From NCBI GenBank assembly GCA_020351895.1, contig CP070672.1, forward strand, positions 2,239,432-2,245,075: 5,644 nt of DNA, written 5' to 3'. This document shows, in pieces, positions 1-5,644 of the stretch; position 1 is the stretch's first letter; every line of letters starts with the position of its first letter. Both the position numbers and the translations under genes were made by a program. The notes under the pieces were generated by a model. That model saw only the letters and a program-made list of their open reading frames with translations, was not told the DNA's origin and did no database searches. This DNA comes from Thermoplasmata archaeon. Lineage in GTDB: Archaea; Thermoplasmatota; Thermoplasmata; GCA-020350865.

Positions 1-3000
1 CATCTGAAGCATCCGATCCGGATGTTGCCGGTATTGGTATGTCAGGAGACAATATAGACTTTCACAATAATATCATCGAGGATTGTCAAGTAACGCCGAA
101 CGGGACAAATCCAGTAAACGGTCTTTTACTATCAGGTTCCACAAATTCAGTGATAAAAGATAGCTATTTCAATGGGAGTGAGATCAATATTCATGGTGCC
201 GGTGCCGTGGACAAAGTTATAATTGAAAATTCCACATTGATTCAGGATTCTGATACCATATTGGATATTTATCTAGGTTACAATGTTCATCTAACAACGC
301 TAAATACAACCTTCAACAATGATTCCGTCGGTTTCGGAGATGCTAACTCTGATTTAACTGTAAAATGGTATCTGGACATAGAAGTGACAGATACCCTAGG
401 TAATCCCGAGCAAGGTGCAGATGTTTGGGTAAACGATACTTTTGGGAGCAATGAGGCCTATGGAACCACAGACGCAAGTGGCAGGTTAAGATGGAATCCA
501 ATAACAGAGTACGTCCAAAATAGCGACGGAAAAACGGTCCATACACCACATAATGTCACGGCCACAAGGGATACGAGGGTGGGATTGAAAAGACCCGAGA
601 TAAGAAAATCCCAAGAGATCACAGTCATACTTAACAACATCCCGGTAGTAGTAGATTTAACCGCCAATGCCAGCAGTGTTTTTAGGGCCTATCCATTGGA
701 GATTAGAGCAAATGGACAGGACGTTGAGGATTCGGAAGATTCCCTTGAACCATATTTTGAATACAGGGTCAACTCCTCATCTCCCTGGATTGGCGAGACC
801 GATCCTGGTAGTTATTTTGATGCTGGATCTCAGACATATGATGGGGAAAAGTGGATAATTGTATTCACACCCCCTGTAAATGCACCCATAGATACCTACG
901 AATTCAGGGTGAGGTTCGAGGATACATATCCAATGAACAGTTCCTGGGAGGAGGGTCTGATGATTGATGTCCTGAACAACCTGCCTGATGTCATAGATAT
1001 ATATGCAAGTGATGAGGTAATTTACAGGGGCCAGAAAGTCTTTATATATGTTGATGCATCAGATGTCGAGGATATAGAAGAGGATGAAGATTGGAGTGCA
1101 GAGATTGAGTACCAACTCGCAAACAGTACAGGCTGGTCCAATGACAGTATCTCAGGCAATGGTTACGATTCTTTCTCTGGTGATTGGAAATTCGAGTTTT
1201 TTCCGCCAAAAACTCGACCTAATCCCAAAACAGGTCCTGTTGATTTCAGGGTAAAATTCTGGGACACTGACGGTGGGGAGAGTGATTGGTACTATGCTAA
1301 TGACTTGATAGTCCTTTTGAACAACATTCCAGTTGTAGAGAACTTAAAATCGGGTCAATCCGAGATTTACAGGGGAGAATACACCTGGGTATTCGCTAAT
1401 GTAACCGATTTAGAAGAAACCGAGGGAAATTTAAATGTCGATTTCTACTACGATGTGCCAGGTGGAGGAATCAATTGGATCCAAGATAATTTCGTGGGTA
1501 CGGCTCAATTTGATAATATCTATAATCTTTGGAAGATAGAATTCTCTGCTCCATTAGGCGACCCAATTGGTGATTACTACTTCATGGTCCGAGTTACGGA
1601 CAGTGATGGCGATTATGACGAGGAGGTGGGAGGTTTGAATGGAAAGGTAAATGTAAAGAACAATCTCCCCACAGTGGATGACATCAAAGCATCAAAACCC
1701 GAGGTTGGAGCAGGAACGGATTTTGTCTATATCCACGTCAACGCCACAGATCCTGATGGTGACACTAGCGATCTGACACTCATGGTCGAACATCGATACG
1801 GCTCAGAGTCGTCATGGAAAACCGATTACATCAGCGGCTCAACAAACTACGATTCACAGGGATGGCTGAAGATAAAATTCGAACCACCTAAGGACGCCTC
1901 CTTAGGCGACTATGATTTCAGGGTAAAGGTGGTGGATACCGATGGTGGTCAGAGCCCTGATTGGGAAATAGCAGATAATCTTGTATCTGTGCTTGAAATA
2001 ATACCAACACTCGAAGGTATAACATTAGGAGCTACAGAAGTGCTCAGAGGAGATACTATATACATAATCGTCAATGCCCAAGACCCAGTACTTGCAGAGT
2101 CTGAACTCACAATCGAGGTTCAGTATTCACCTCCCAGCGGAGGCTGGATAGATATCACGCCCCAACCCACGGATTATGACTCTGGGGAGGAGCAATGGGA
2201 GATTCCATTCACTCCAGGTGATAACGCAGAATTGGGCACATATCAGTTCAGAGGCCGTGTCTATAATGGAAAGGCTTACAGTGACAATGGAAATTTCGTC
2301 AGCACTTCAAATAATGCGGAAGTAAAGAACAATAAGCCCGAGACCATAAGTATAGAAGCAGGCGCTACAACAGTAAAGAGAGGCGGTGAGGTCTATATAT
2401 ATGCAAGGGGAACCGATCAGGAAGATGGGGACGGTATCACTCCAATTTTCCAGTATAGGCCGGAAGGCGGGAATTGGGATGATACCTATTTAGTAAATGT
2501 GAGAAATCCAACAGGCAGTGAGACAAGATGGAGAGTCACATTTTCACCACCTGCAGATGATGAGTTCACATTGGGCAATTACGATTTCCAGGTTTGGTTT
2601 AGAGATGATGATGGAGGTGAAAGCTCTCCTAAAGAAGGTACAGCCATGATAGAGGTCCAGAATGTGGTGCCAACTGCGGATACCTTAAGTATACCCGATA
2701 CTTCGGGTTACCGTGGAGAGTCAGTAATCATCACAGCCGATGCAACAGATGATGACCATGGCGAAGCTGGGCTGACTCCAACATTCGAGTATTCATCGGA
2801 TGGAGTGAATTGGGTGGGTATTGATGACGGCGGCAGTTACTTCCAGGATTCACCCCAATATATCGATCAGCGTTGGCAGGTAACTTTCACACCAGATGTA
2901 AATGCAGATATTGGCGATTACAGCTTCAGGGTGCAGTTCTCGGATGGTGAAGTAACAAGCGACTGGATTACAAAGAACAATGCATATGAAGTGAAGAATA

Positions 3001-3608
3001 ATGAACCCGAGGTGGAGATAACATCCCCACCTCAAGGTGATCAACCGTCATCAGAAGTTACCTTTGCAGCAACGGCTTCCGATGATGAGGACTCCACATT
3101 TGAATGGTTATGGGATTTCGGTGATGGGGAAACATCAACCGAAGAATCGCCTACACACAAGTACGATAAATCAGGACCCTATACTGTTACAGTAACTGTA
3201 ACTGACAGTGATGATGGATCTGCAGAACATGAAATTCCAATCTCGATCAAAGGAGCGGATGATGGAGTTGGAGGGCTCGACATGATGACCCTTCTACTTC
3301 TTCTGATACCCTTCATTGCCATCATTCTGGTACTGATTTTACTGCTCACAAGGAAGAAGAAAAAGCCCGAAGGATTGCCACCTCCATCTCCTGAAGTGGA
3401 ACCTAAAGCTCCAGAAGCACCAGTTGTGCCATCGGCAGCTCCGGCAGCGGCAGTTCCAGCAGCCGTCAAACCCACAGCAGCACCCGCTGCTGTTGCAAAG
3501 CAGCAGATCAAATGTCCAAAGTGCCATACACCATTCACTGTAGAAAGCACAGAAAGACCCATTACCATAGAATGTCCCAACTGCCATGCCAAGGGCCAAC
3601 TCACTTAG
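1..3608 (+). CDS. Giant membrane-anchored surface protein with Ig-like repeats, PKD domain and C-terminal zinc ribbon (5'-truncated)
   Basis: The frame is open to the left edge (first whole codon at 3), so the ATG at 39 is probably internal and the signal peptide lies outside the window. Residues are numbered from that ATG. Residues 1-100 have short Asn/Ile/Val-rich strands (IIEDC, VIIENSTL) like a parallel beta-helix. Residues 107-197 resemble a carboxypeptidase-regulatory module (GNPEQGADVWV, TTDASGRLRW). Residues 198-985 are seven Ig-like repeats. Residues 986-1071 are a PKD domain with WDFGDGETS and a final VTVTVTDSDDGS strand. A membrane helix spans about 1083-1104, followed by RKKKK, a Pro/Ala linker, and a zinc ribbon (Cys1159, 1162, 1179, 1182). 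The basic stop-transfer puts the repeats outside and the ribbon in the cytoplasm. Many N-x-S/T sequons suggest N-glycosylation. A cell-surface binding, adhesion or envelope role is inferred; the ligand is unknown. The domain calls are firmer than the function. Confidence 0.93.
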   Translation, partial: SEASDPDVAGIGMSGDNIDFHNNIIEDCQVTPNGTNPVNGLLLSGSTNSVIKDSYFNGSEINIHGAGAVDKVIIENSTLIQDSDTILDIYLGYNVHLTTLNTTFNNDSVGFGDANSDLTVKWYLDIEVTDTLGNPEQGADVWVNDTFGSNEAYGTTDASGRLRWNPITEYVQNSDGKTVHTPHNVTATRDTRVGLKRPEIRKSQEITVILNNIPVVVDLTANASSVFRAYPLEIRANGQDVEDSEDSLEPYFEYRVNSSSPWIGETDPGSYFDAGSQTYDGEKWIIVFTPPVNAPIDTYEFRVRFEDTYPMNSSWEEGLMIDVLNNLPDVIDIYASDEVIYRGQKVFIYVDASDVEDIEEDEDWSAEIEYQLANSTGWSNDSISGNGYDSFSGDWKFEFFPPKTRPNPKTGPVDFRVKFWDTDGGESDWYYANDLIVLLNNIPVVENLKSGQSEIYRGEYTWVFANVTDLEETEGNLNVDFYYDVPGGGINWIQDNFVGTAQFDNIYNLWKIEFSAPLGDPIGDYYFMVRVTDSDGDYDEEVGGLNGKVNVKNNLPTVDDIKASKPEVGAGTDFVYIHVNATDPDGDTSDLTLMVEHRYGSESSWKTDYISGSTNYDSQGWLKIKFEPPKDASLGDYDFRVKVVDTDGGQSPDWEIADNLVSVLEIIPTLEGITLGATEVLRGDTIYIIVNAQDPVLAESELTIEVQYSPPSGGWIDITPQPTDYDSGEEQWEIPFTPGDNAELGTYQFRGRVYNGKAYSDNGNFVSTSNNAEVKNNKPETISIEAGATTVKRGGEVYIYARGTDQEDGDGITPIFQYRPEGGNWDDTYLVNVRNPTGSETRWRVTFSPPADDEFTLGNYDFQVWFRDDDGGESSPKEGTAMIEVQNVVPTADTLSIPDTSGYRGESVIITADATDDDHGEAGLTPTFEYSSDGVNWVGIDDGGSYFQDSPQYIDQRWQVTFTPDVNADIGDYSFRVQFSDGEVTSDWITKNNAYEVKNNEPEVEITSPPQGDQPSSEVTFAATASDDEDSTFEWLWDFGDGETSTEESPTHKYDKSGPYTVTVTVTDSDDGSAEHEIPISIKGADDGVGGLDMMTLLLLLIPFIAIILVLILLLTRKKKKPEGLPPPSPEVEPKAPEAPVVPSAAPAAAVPAAVKPTAAPAAVAKQQIKCPKCHTPFTVESTERPITIECPNCHAKGQLT
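630..2993 (+). repeat. Seven tandem ~112-residue Ig-like repeats inside the surface-protein gene
   Basis: Seven consecutive units start near 630, 972, 1317, 1656, 1992, 2325 and 2658, each 111-115 codons long. Each opens with a form of (L/K)NN-x-P, then a strand containing RG (YRGQ, YRGE, LRGD, KRGG, YRGE), then an acidic AxDxED-type turn, a W-x-(I/V)-x-F-x-PP strand, a G-x-Y-x-FRV strand, and often D-x-DGG. The last unit runs directly into the PKD domain, which begins with the same KNNEP linker. The units differ clearly in sequence, so this is an old protein-level duplication, not a recent DNA tandem array. Beta-sandwich, Ig-like or cadherin-like folding is inferred from the strand pattern. 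Confidence 0.9.
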
Positions 3609-3613
3609 ATTTC

Positions 3614-3653
3614 GAAAGAAACTTCTTTCTAGATCCCATCCTTTAACCTTTTT
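3614..3653 (+). terminator. Possible terminator: short hairpin followed by a T-rich tract
   Basis: Five bases after the TAG stop of the surface-protein gene is a perfect inverted repeat, GAAAGAA (3614-3620) and TTCTTTC (3623-3629). It is followed by pyrimidine-rich sequence ending in five T's (3649-3653). Archaeal termination depends mainly on T-tracts, so the T-run may matter more than the weak A/T-rich hairpin. The T-run also overlaps the TATA-like box proposed for the next gene, so it may serve either role. Confidence 0.35.
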
Positions 3654-3656
3654 ATT
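3649..3656 (+). promoter_or_regulatory. TATA-like box for the E1-like gene
   Basis: TTTTTATT lies about 36 bases before the ATG at 3692. With the usual archaeal spacing of about 25 bases, transcription would start near 3677-3679, giving a short leader. That would exclude the upstream TTG (3674) as a start and favours the ATG at 3692. No convincing BRE element is visible upstream, although a second A/T-rich stretch (CTTTAACC) sits just before it. Confidence 0.35.
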
Positions 3657-3670
3657 CCACCACAGCATTA

Positions 3671-3685
3671 CACTTGGTGCAAGTG
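3671..3685. promoter_or_regulatory. Perfect interrupted palindrome, candidate operator
   Basis: CACTTG (3671-3676), spacer GTG, CAAGTG (3680-3685) is a perfect dyad with 6-bp arms. It covers the predicted transcription start and ends 6 bases before the ATG at 3692. A dimeric helix-turn-helix repressor bound here would block initiation. The RNA form would be a weak 6-bp hairpin with a 3-base loop. A 12-base match can occur by chance, so the role is a suggestion based on position. Confidence 0.3.
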
Positions 3686-3691
3686 GTTTGG

Positions 3692-4474
3692 ATGAAGGTC
3701 ATCAGTGCCGATAGGCTCAAGGAGGATAAGTACGAGCGCTCAAAACGAATAGGCTGGCTGGATTTAGATGCCATAAAAAAATCCAAGGTACTTGTGGTAG
3801 GAGCAGGGGCCATTGGAAACGAGGTCTGCAAGGACCTTGTCCTCTCGGGTTATAGAAGGATATCCATTGTGGACATGGACGAAATCGAGCGCTCCAACCT
3901 GAACCGCTGCCTCTTCTTTTCGGATTTGGATGCCGATAAAAAGAGGAAAAAAGCAGAGGTGGTGGCAGAGAAGCTCAAGGCATTGGATGAAAATGCCGAA
4001 ATCTCCTTTTATACAAAAAAAATTCAAGAGCTTCCAGAAAATTTCATCCCCTCCCATGATATTGTCTTTGGCTGTCTGGACAACATAGCAGCAAGACTTC
4101 ATGTGAATGCCTTCTGCTATCATCATAAGATTCCATACCTAGATGGTGCCACCGATGGATTCATAGGTAAGGTCCAAGTGGTTTTGGCCCCGAGAACTCC
4201 TTGCCTGGAATGCACCATGAACAAGACCCATATGAAGATCATGGAGGAAAGGTTCAGCTGCACAGGAAGGGAGGTCACCTTCTTCCAGGATAAACTTCCA
4301 GCCGAGATCACTACAACCAGCGTAATTGCCGCGGTACAGGTCAGAGAGGGATTGAAGGTCTCCTGCAAAAGTGAAGATTTGCTCACAAACAAGATATTCT
4401 ATTACAACGGTGCAAAGAACATCTCAGAGGTTTTTGAAATAGAGATCAATCCAGATTGTCCACACCACGTTTAA
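3692..4474 (+). CDS. E1-like ubiquitin-activating (ThiF/UBA-fold) adenylating enzyme
   Basis: A 260-residue enzyme predicted to adenylate the C-terminal glycine of a ubiquitin-like protein with ATP and carry it as a thioester. Visible in order: a possible arginine finger (Arg16 in YERSKR), the nucleotide loop G37-A-G-A-I-G42, D61-x-D63 followed by E-x-SNLNR, Lys87 in KKAEVVAEKL, Asp130 in GCLDN with AARLHVN, DGATDGFIGKVQVVL (151-165), Cys171-x2-Cys174, the candidate catalytic Cys190 in FSCTGR, the crossover TTTSVIAAVQVREGLK, and a C-terminal Cys256-x2-His259 as the likely second zinc pair. The KIQ...DIVFGCLDN and YLDGATDGF stretches look like UBA3. There is no separate catalytic-cysteine or ubiquitin-fold domain. 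In-frame TTG (3674) and GTG (3677) exist, but the TATA spacing favours the ATG. MoeB/ThiF/HesA-type sulfur activation is the alternative; the nearby E2 gene argues for conjugation. The fold is near certain, the ubiquitin-type role moderate. Confidence 0.9.
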   Translation: MKVISADRLKEDKYERSKRIGWLDLDAIKKSKVLVVGAGAIGNEVCKDLVLSGYRRISIVDMDEIERSNLNRCLFFSDLDADKKRKKAEVVAEKLKALDENAEISFYTKKIQELPENFIPSHDIVFGCLDNIAARLHVNAFCYHHKIPYLDGATDGFIGKVQVVLAPRTPCLECTMNKTHMKIMEERFSCTGREVTFFQDKLPAEITTTSVIAAVQVREGLKVSCKSEDLLTNKIFYYNGAKNISEVFEIEINPDCPHHV

Positions 4475-4480
4475 TGGATT

Positions 4481-5236
4481 CTAAAAACTGGACAATGCAG
4501 AAGCCAAGGCAATGGAAGTTGAGTAATCTTCCTTTGCACGGGAGGTATCCACAAATACCCTATCGAGATTCACAATCGGCGCACCTATACCCTTTGCACC
4601 GCCAAAGAAATGTAATGTACGGAATATCAAATTTCCTGTGATACCATCCTGAGAAATTACTAGGTTCGATTCACAAAAGGCCTTTTCTATCAAGATGCCG
4701 AAATGCTCTGCCCATATTCCGTTTTTCATAATCCGCTTCATCAGTTCCACACCCTGGACAACAGTTTCGTCCACCTTTTTGTGCCTGCCTAAATCCTCCA
4801 ATCTTCCACCTGAGAGCACTCCCACCATAGGCTCGATTTTAAATCTTGATAGAATATCGCAGCCATGATTCATGAGATCCAATTTCTCTTTAAAAGTCAT
4901 GCCTTCATCCACACCAACTGGTGCAAGAAGAACCAATCTCCCATCATCCATATCAAGAAACGCGATTCTCATGATGTATTTCATTCCGAATTGGGATTTC
5001 AAAGTTGAAAGAACGGTTTTAGCATCAAGGGTCCCCCTAACCGCGGCCTCTATACCACCTTTGTCTAAAGCCTCTGTAAGGCTTTGTGCATTGTTGAATA
5101 TCTCGACCTCTGCAAAACCCTCTTTTTGAGCCGACTCAACGCTTTTTTTAATCACGTTTCCCGTACTGCCGTCGCCTATACCAACCTTAGCCCTTTTTTT
5201 TCTTGCCATTTTTTGAATTTGTGAAAAGGAAAACAT
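4481..5236 (-). CDS. mtxX: MtxX / methanogenesis marker protein 4 (Mmp4) family
   Basis: A 251-residue protein of the MtxX/Mmp4 family, which is related in fold to phosphate acetyl/butyryltransferases and PlsX. Its biochemical function is not established, and the historical name refers to the methyl-H4MPT:CoM methyltransferase. Family signatures seen: an N-terminal VGIGDGSTGNVI strand-loop (18-29), RGTL (67-70), LLAPVGVDEG (103-112), VGVLSGGR with LGR (138-151), EHFGILIEKA (178-187), DGITGNLIFRTL (197-208), GGAKGIGAP (212-220) and VFVDTSR (227-233). No family block appears missing and the length is about normal. The ATG at 5236 has a GGTGA site 4 bases upstream; the alternative ATG at 5209 (MARKKRAK) has none but would match an N-terminus that starts close to the first strand. 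The start is 12 bases after the E2 stop, so the two are probably co-transcribed. It converges on the E1 gene with 6 bp between stops. Confidence 0.88.
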   Translation of the reverse strand: MFSFSQIQKMARKKRAKVGIGDGSTGNVIKKSVESAQKEGFAEVEIFNNAQSLTEALDKGGIEAAVRGTLDAKTVLSTLKSQFGMKYIMRIAFLDMDDGRLVLLAPVGVDEGMTFKEKLDLMNHGCDILSRFKIEPMVGVLSGGRLEDLGRHKKVDETVVQGVELMKRIMKNGIWAEHFGILIEKAFCESNLVISQDGITGNLIFRTLHFFGGAKGIGAPIVNLDRVFVDTSRAKEDYSTSIALASALSSF

Positions 5237-5240
5237 GTTC

Positions 5241-5245
5241 TCACC
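5241..5245 (-). promoter_or_regulatory. Ribosome binding site of mtxX
   Basis: On the minus strand GGTGA, complementary to the 3' end of archaeal 16S rRNA, sits 4 bases before the ATG at 5236 and 3 bases after the E2 stop codon (TGA, 5251-5249). It supports the longer mtxX start over the ATG at 5209, and fits translation as a downstream gene of the E2 operon. Confidence 0.55.
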
Positions 5246-5248
5246 GTT

Positions 5249-5644
5249 TCATGATCGTCTACTTGAAGGAATGGAGGCTAGATTCACCCTTCGCCTGAGG
5301 GGAAAACCGAACATCCTCACTATTTTGGCCACCTCCTGGCATTTCTTTGTTGGGTATGCACTGTAGGGATTTGGATCAGAAAGCAGAAAATACAAGGCAT
5401 TGATAACCGCAGCCAGCTTTGTGTTGGGTCGCCACTTCTTTCCCAAAACGCTCACGCATACCTTCCCCTTCTTATGGGGGATTATGTTGGGATGGGAAAT
5501 ATCTGTAAGCCATGTGACAGAGGGAGGCTTGTATGGATGAAGATAGGAGATCACCATTTTGAACTCATGCCATTTCACATATTCAGTGAAGGGCCATACG
5601 CCTCTGTTTGCCAATTCTTTCACATAACCTCTTTCGCATCTCAA
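5249..5644 (-). CDS. E2-like ubiquitin-conjugating enzyme (UBC fold), 5'-truncated at window edge
   Basis: E2 enzymes take the ubiquitin-like protein from E1 onto a cysteine and pass it to a target lysine. Numbering is from the first codon at the edge (TTG, 5644). Landmarks: HPYKPPSVTWLTDI (36-49) matching the YPFKPPKV strand, His51-Pro-Asn53, catalytic Cys63 in GKVCVSVL (codon 5458-5456), Trp71 and Pro73, then SDPNP (89-93). From Cys to PNP the spacing equals that of UBE2D with no gaps (Trp at +8, Pro at +10, PNP at +28). The loop between HPN and Cys is two residues longer than in UBE2D. Ser95 sits where UBE2D has Asp117, a position that is also Ser or Asn in other E2s. Compared with UBE2D about 24 N-terminal residues are absent, so the true start is probably beyond the window. 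The C-terminus after residue 110 is short and basic (RRR, SSRRS). The E2 assignment is firm; the modifier and substrate are unknown. Confidence 0.9.
   Translation of the reverse strand: MRCERGYVKELANRGVWPFTEYVKWHEFKMVISYLHPYKPPSVTWLTDISHPNIIPHKKGKVCVSVLGKKWRPNTKLAAVINALYFLLSDPNPYSAYPTKKCQEVAKIVRMFGFPLRRRVNLASIPSSRRS

Noticed and set aside
2393..2402. TATATATA-like stretches inside the surface-protein gene (also near 1004), possible promoters
   Set aside because: They encode the YIYA-type strands of the repeats in mid-gene, and no gene starts downstream.
3181..3213. Dyads such as GTTAC-A-GTAAC, possibly a regulatory palindrome
   Set aside because: They lie within the alternating Val-Thr codons of the final PKD strand, where such repeats arise from the protein sequence.
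3179..3604. A 141-codon minus-strand open frame antisense to the end of the surface-protein gene
   Set aside because: It is the complement of the VTVTVTD, membrane-helix and Ala/Pro-rich codons; its Ala/Gly/Ser-rich product has no recognisable domain, while the plus-strand frame carries PKD, membrane helix and zinc ribbon.
3764..4126. Minus-strand open frames (also 4123-4392) antisense to the E1-like gene
   Set aside because: The plus strand encodes a complete set of E1 motifs across the same bases, and the antisense products show no motif or plausible ribosome site.
3692..4474. Assignment of the E1-like gene as MoeB or ThiF for molybdopterin or thiamine synthesis
   Set aside because: The UBA3-like stretches, a cysteine at the E1 catalytic position and the nearby E2 fit protein conjugation better, and no MoaD/ThiS-like or cofactor gene is in the window. 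A sulfur-carrier role is kept as an alternative, not excluded.
4872..5129. Plus-strand open frames (also 4456-4641) within mtxX
   Set aside because: They overlap conserved MtxX blocks on the minus strand and have no recognisable content.
5193..5200. Homopolymer runs (T8 here; A-runs near 3774 and 4014) as possible frameshift sites
   Set aside because: The reading frames continue intact with family motifs on both sides, so no frameshift or programmed slippage is needed.

Overview
The window looks archaeal, most likely from an uncultured member of the Thermoplasmata/Thermoplasmatota. Three things point that way. There is a very large Ig-like surface protein with one C-terminal membrane helix and a cytoplasmic zinc ribbon, a layout I associate with that group. 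There is an MtxX/Mmp4-family protein, otherwise known as a methanogenesis marker. The intergenic signals are archaeal in style: a T/A-rich TATA-like box, a GGTGA ribosome site and very short gaps. The lineage call is inference, because the window holds no rRNA or tRNA. Whether the organism is a methanogen cannot be decided here.

Layout: (1) 1-3608, plus strand, is the 3' part of a giant secreted or membrane-anchored protein. It has a beta-helix-like start, a carboxypeptidase-regulatory-like module, seven tandem repeats of about 112 residues, a PKD domain, a membrane helix, a Pro/Ala linker and a zinc ribbon. (2) 3609-3691 is a short intergenic region with a hairpin, a T-rich tract, a TATA-like box and a perfect 15-bp interrupted palindrome. 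(3) 3692-4474, plus strand, is a compact E1-like (ThiF/UBA fold) adenylating enzyme that looks closer to eukaryotic UBA3-type E1 than to MoeB. (4) 4481-5236, minus strand, is an MtxX/Mmp4 protein, convergent with the E1 gene across only 6 bp. (5) 5249-5644, minus strand, is an E2 (UBC-fold) conjugating enzyme cut by the window edge. It keeps the HPN, catalytic Cys, W-x-P and PNP landmarks, and its stop codon lies 12 bases before the mtxX start.

The main point of interest is genes 3-5: E1-like and E2-like proteins within 2 kb in an apparently euryarchaeal genome, with the E2 gene apparently co-transcribed with a methanogenesis-marker gene of unknown function. This suggests a compact ubiquitin-like conjugation system. 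The ubiquitin-like modifier, an E3 and a JAB/Rpn11 protease are not in the window; the sequence beyond 5644 is the first place to look. The large surface protein appears to be an unrelated neighbour. No RNA genes, CRISPR arrays or mobile elements were seen.
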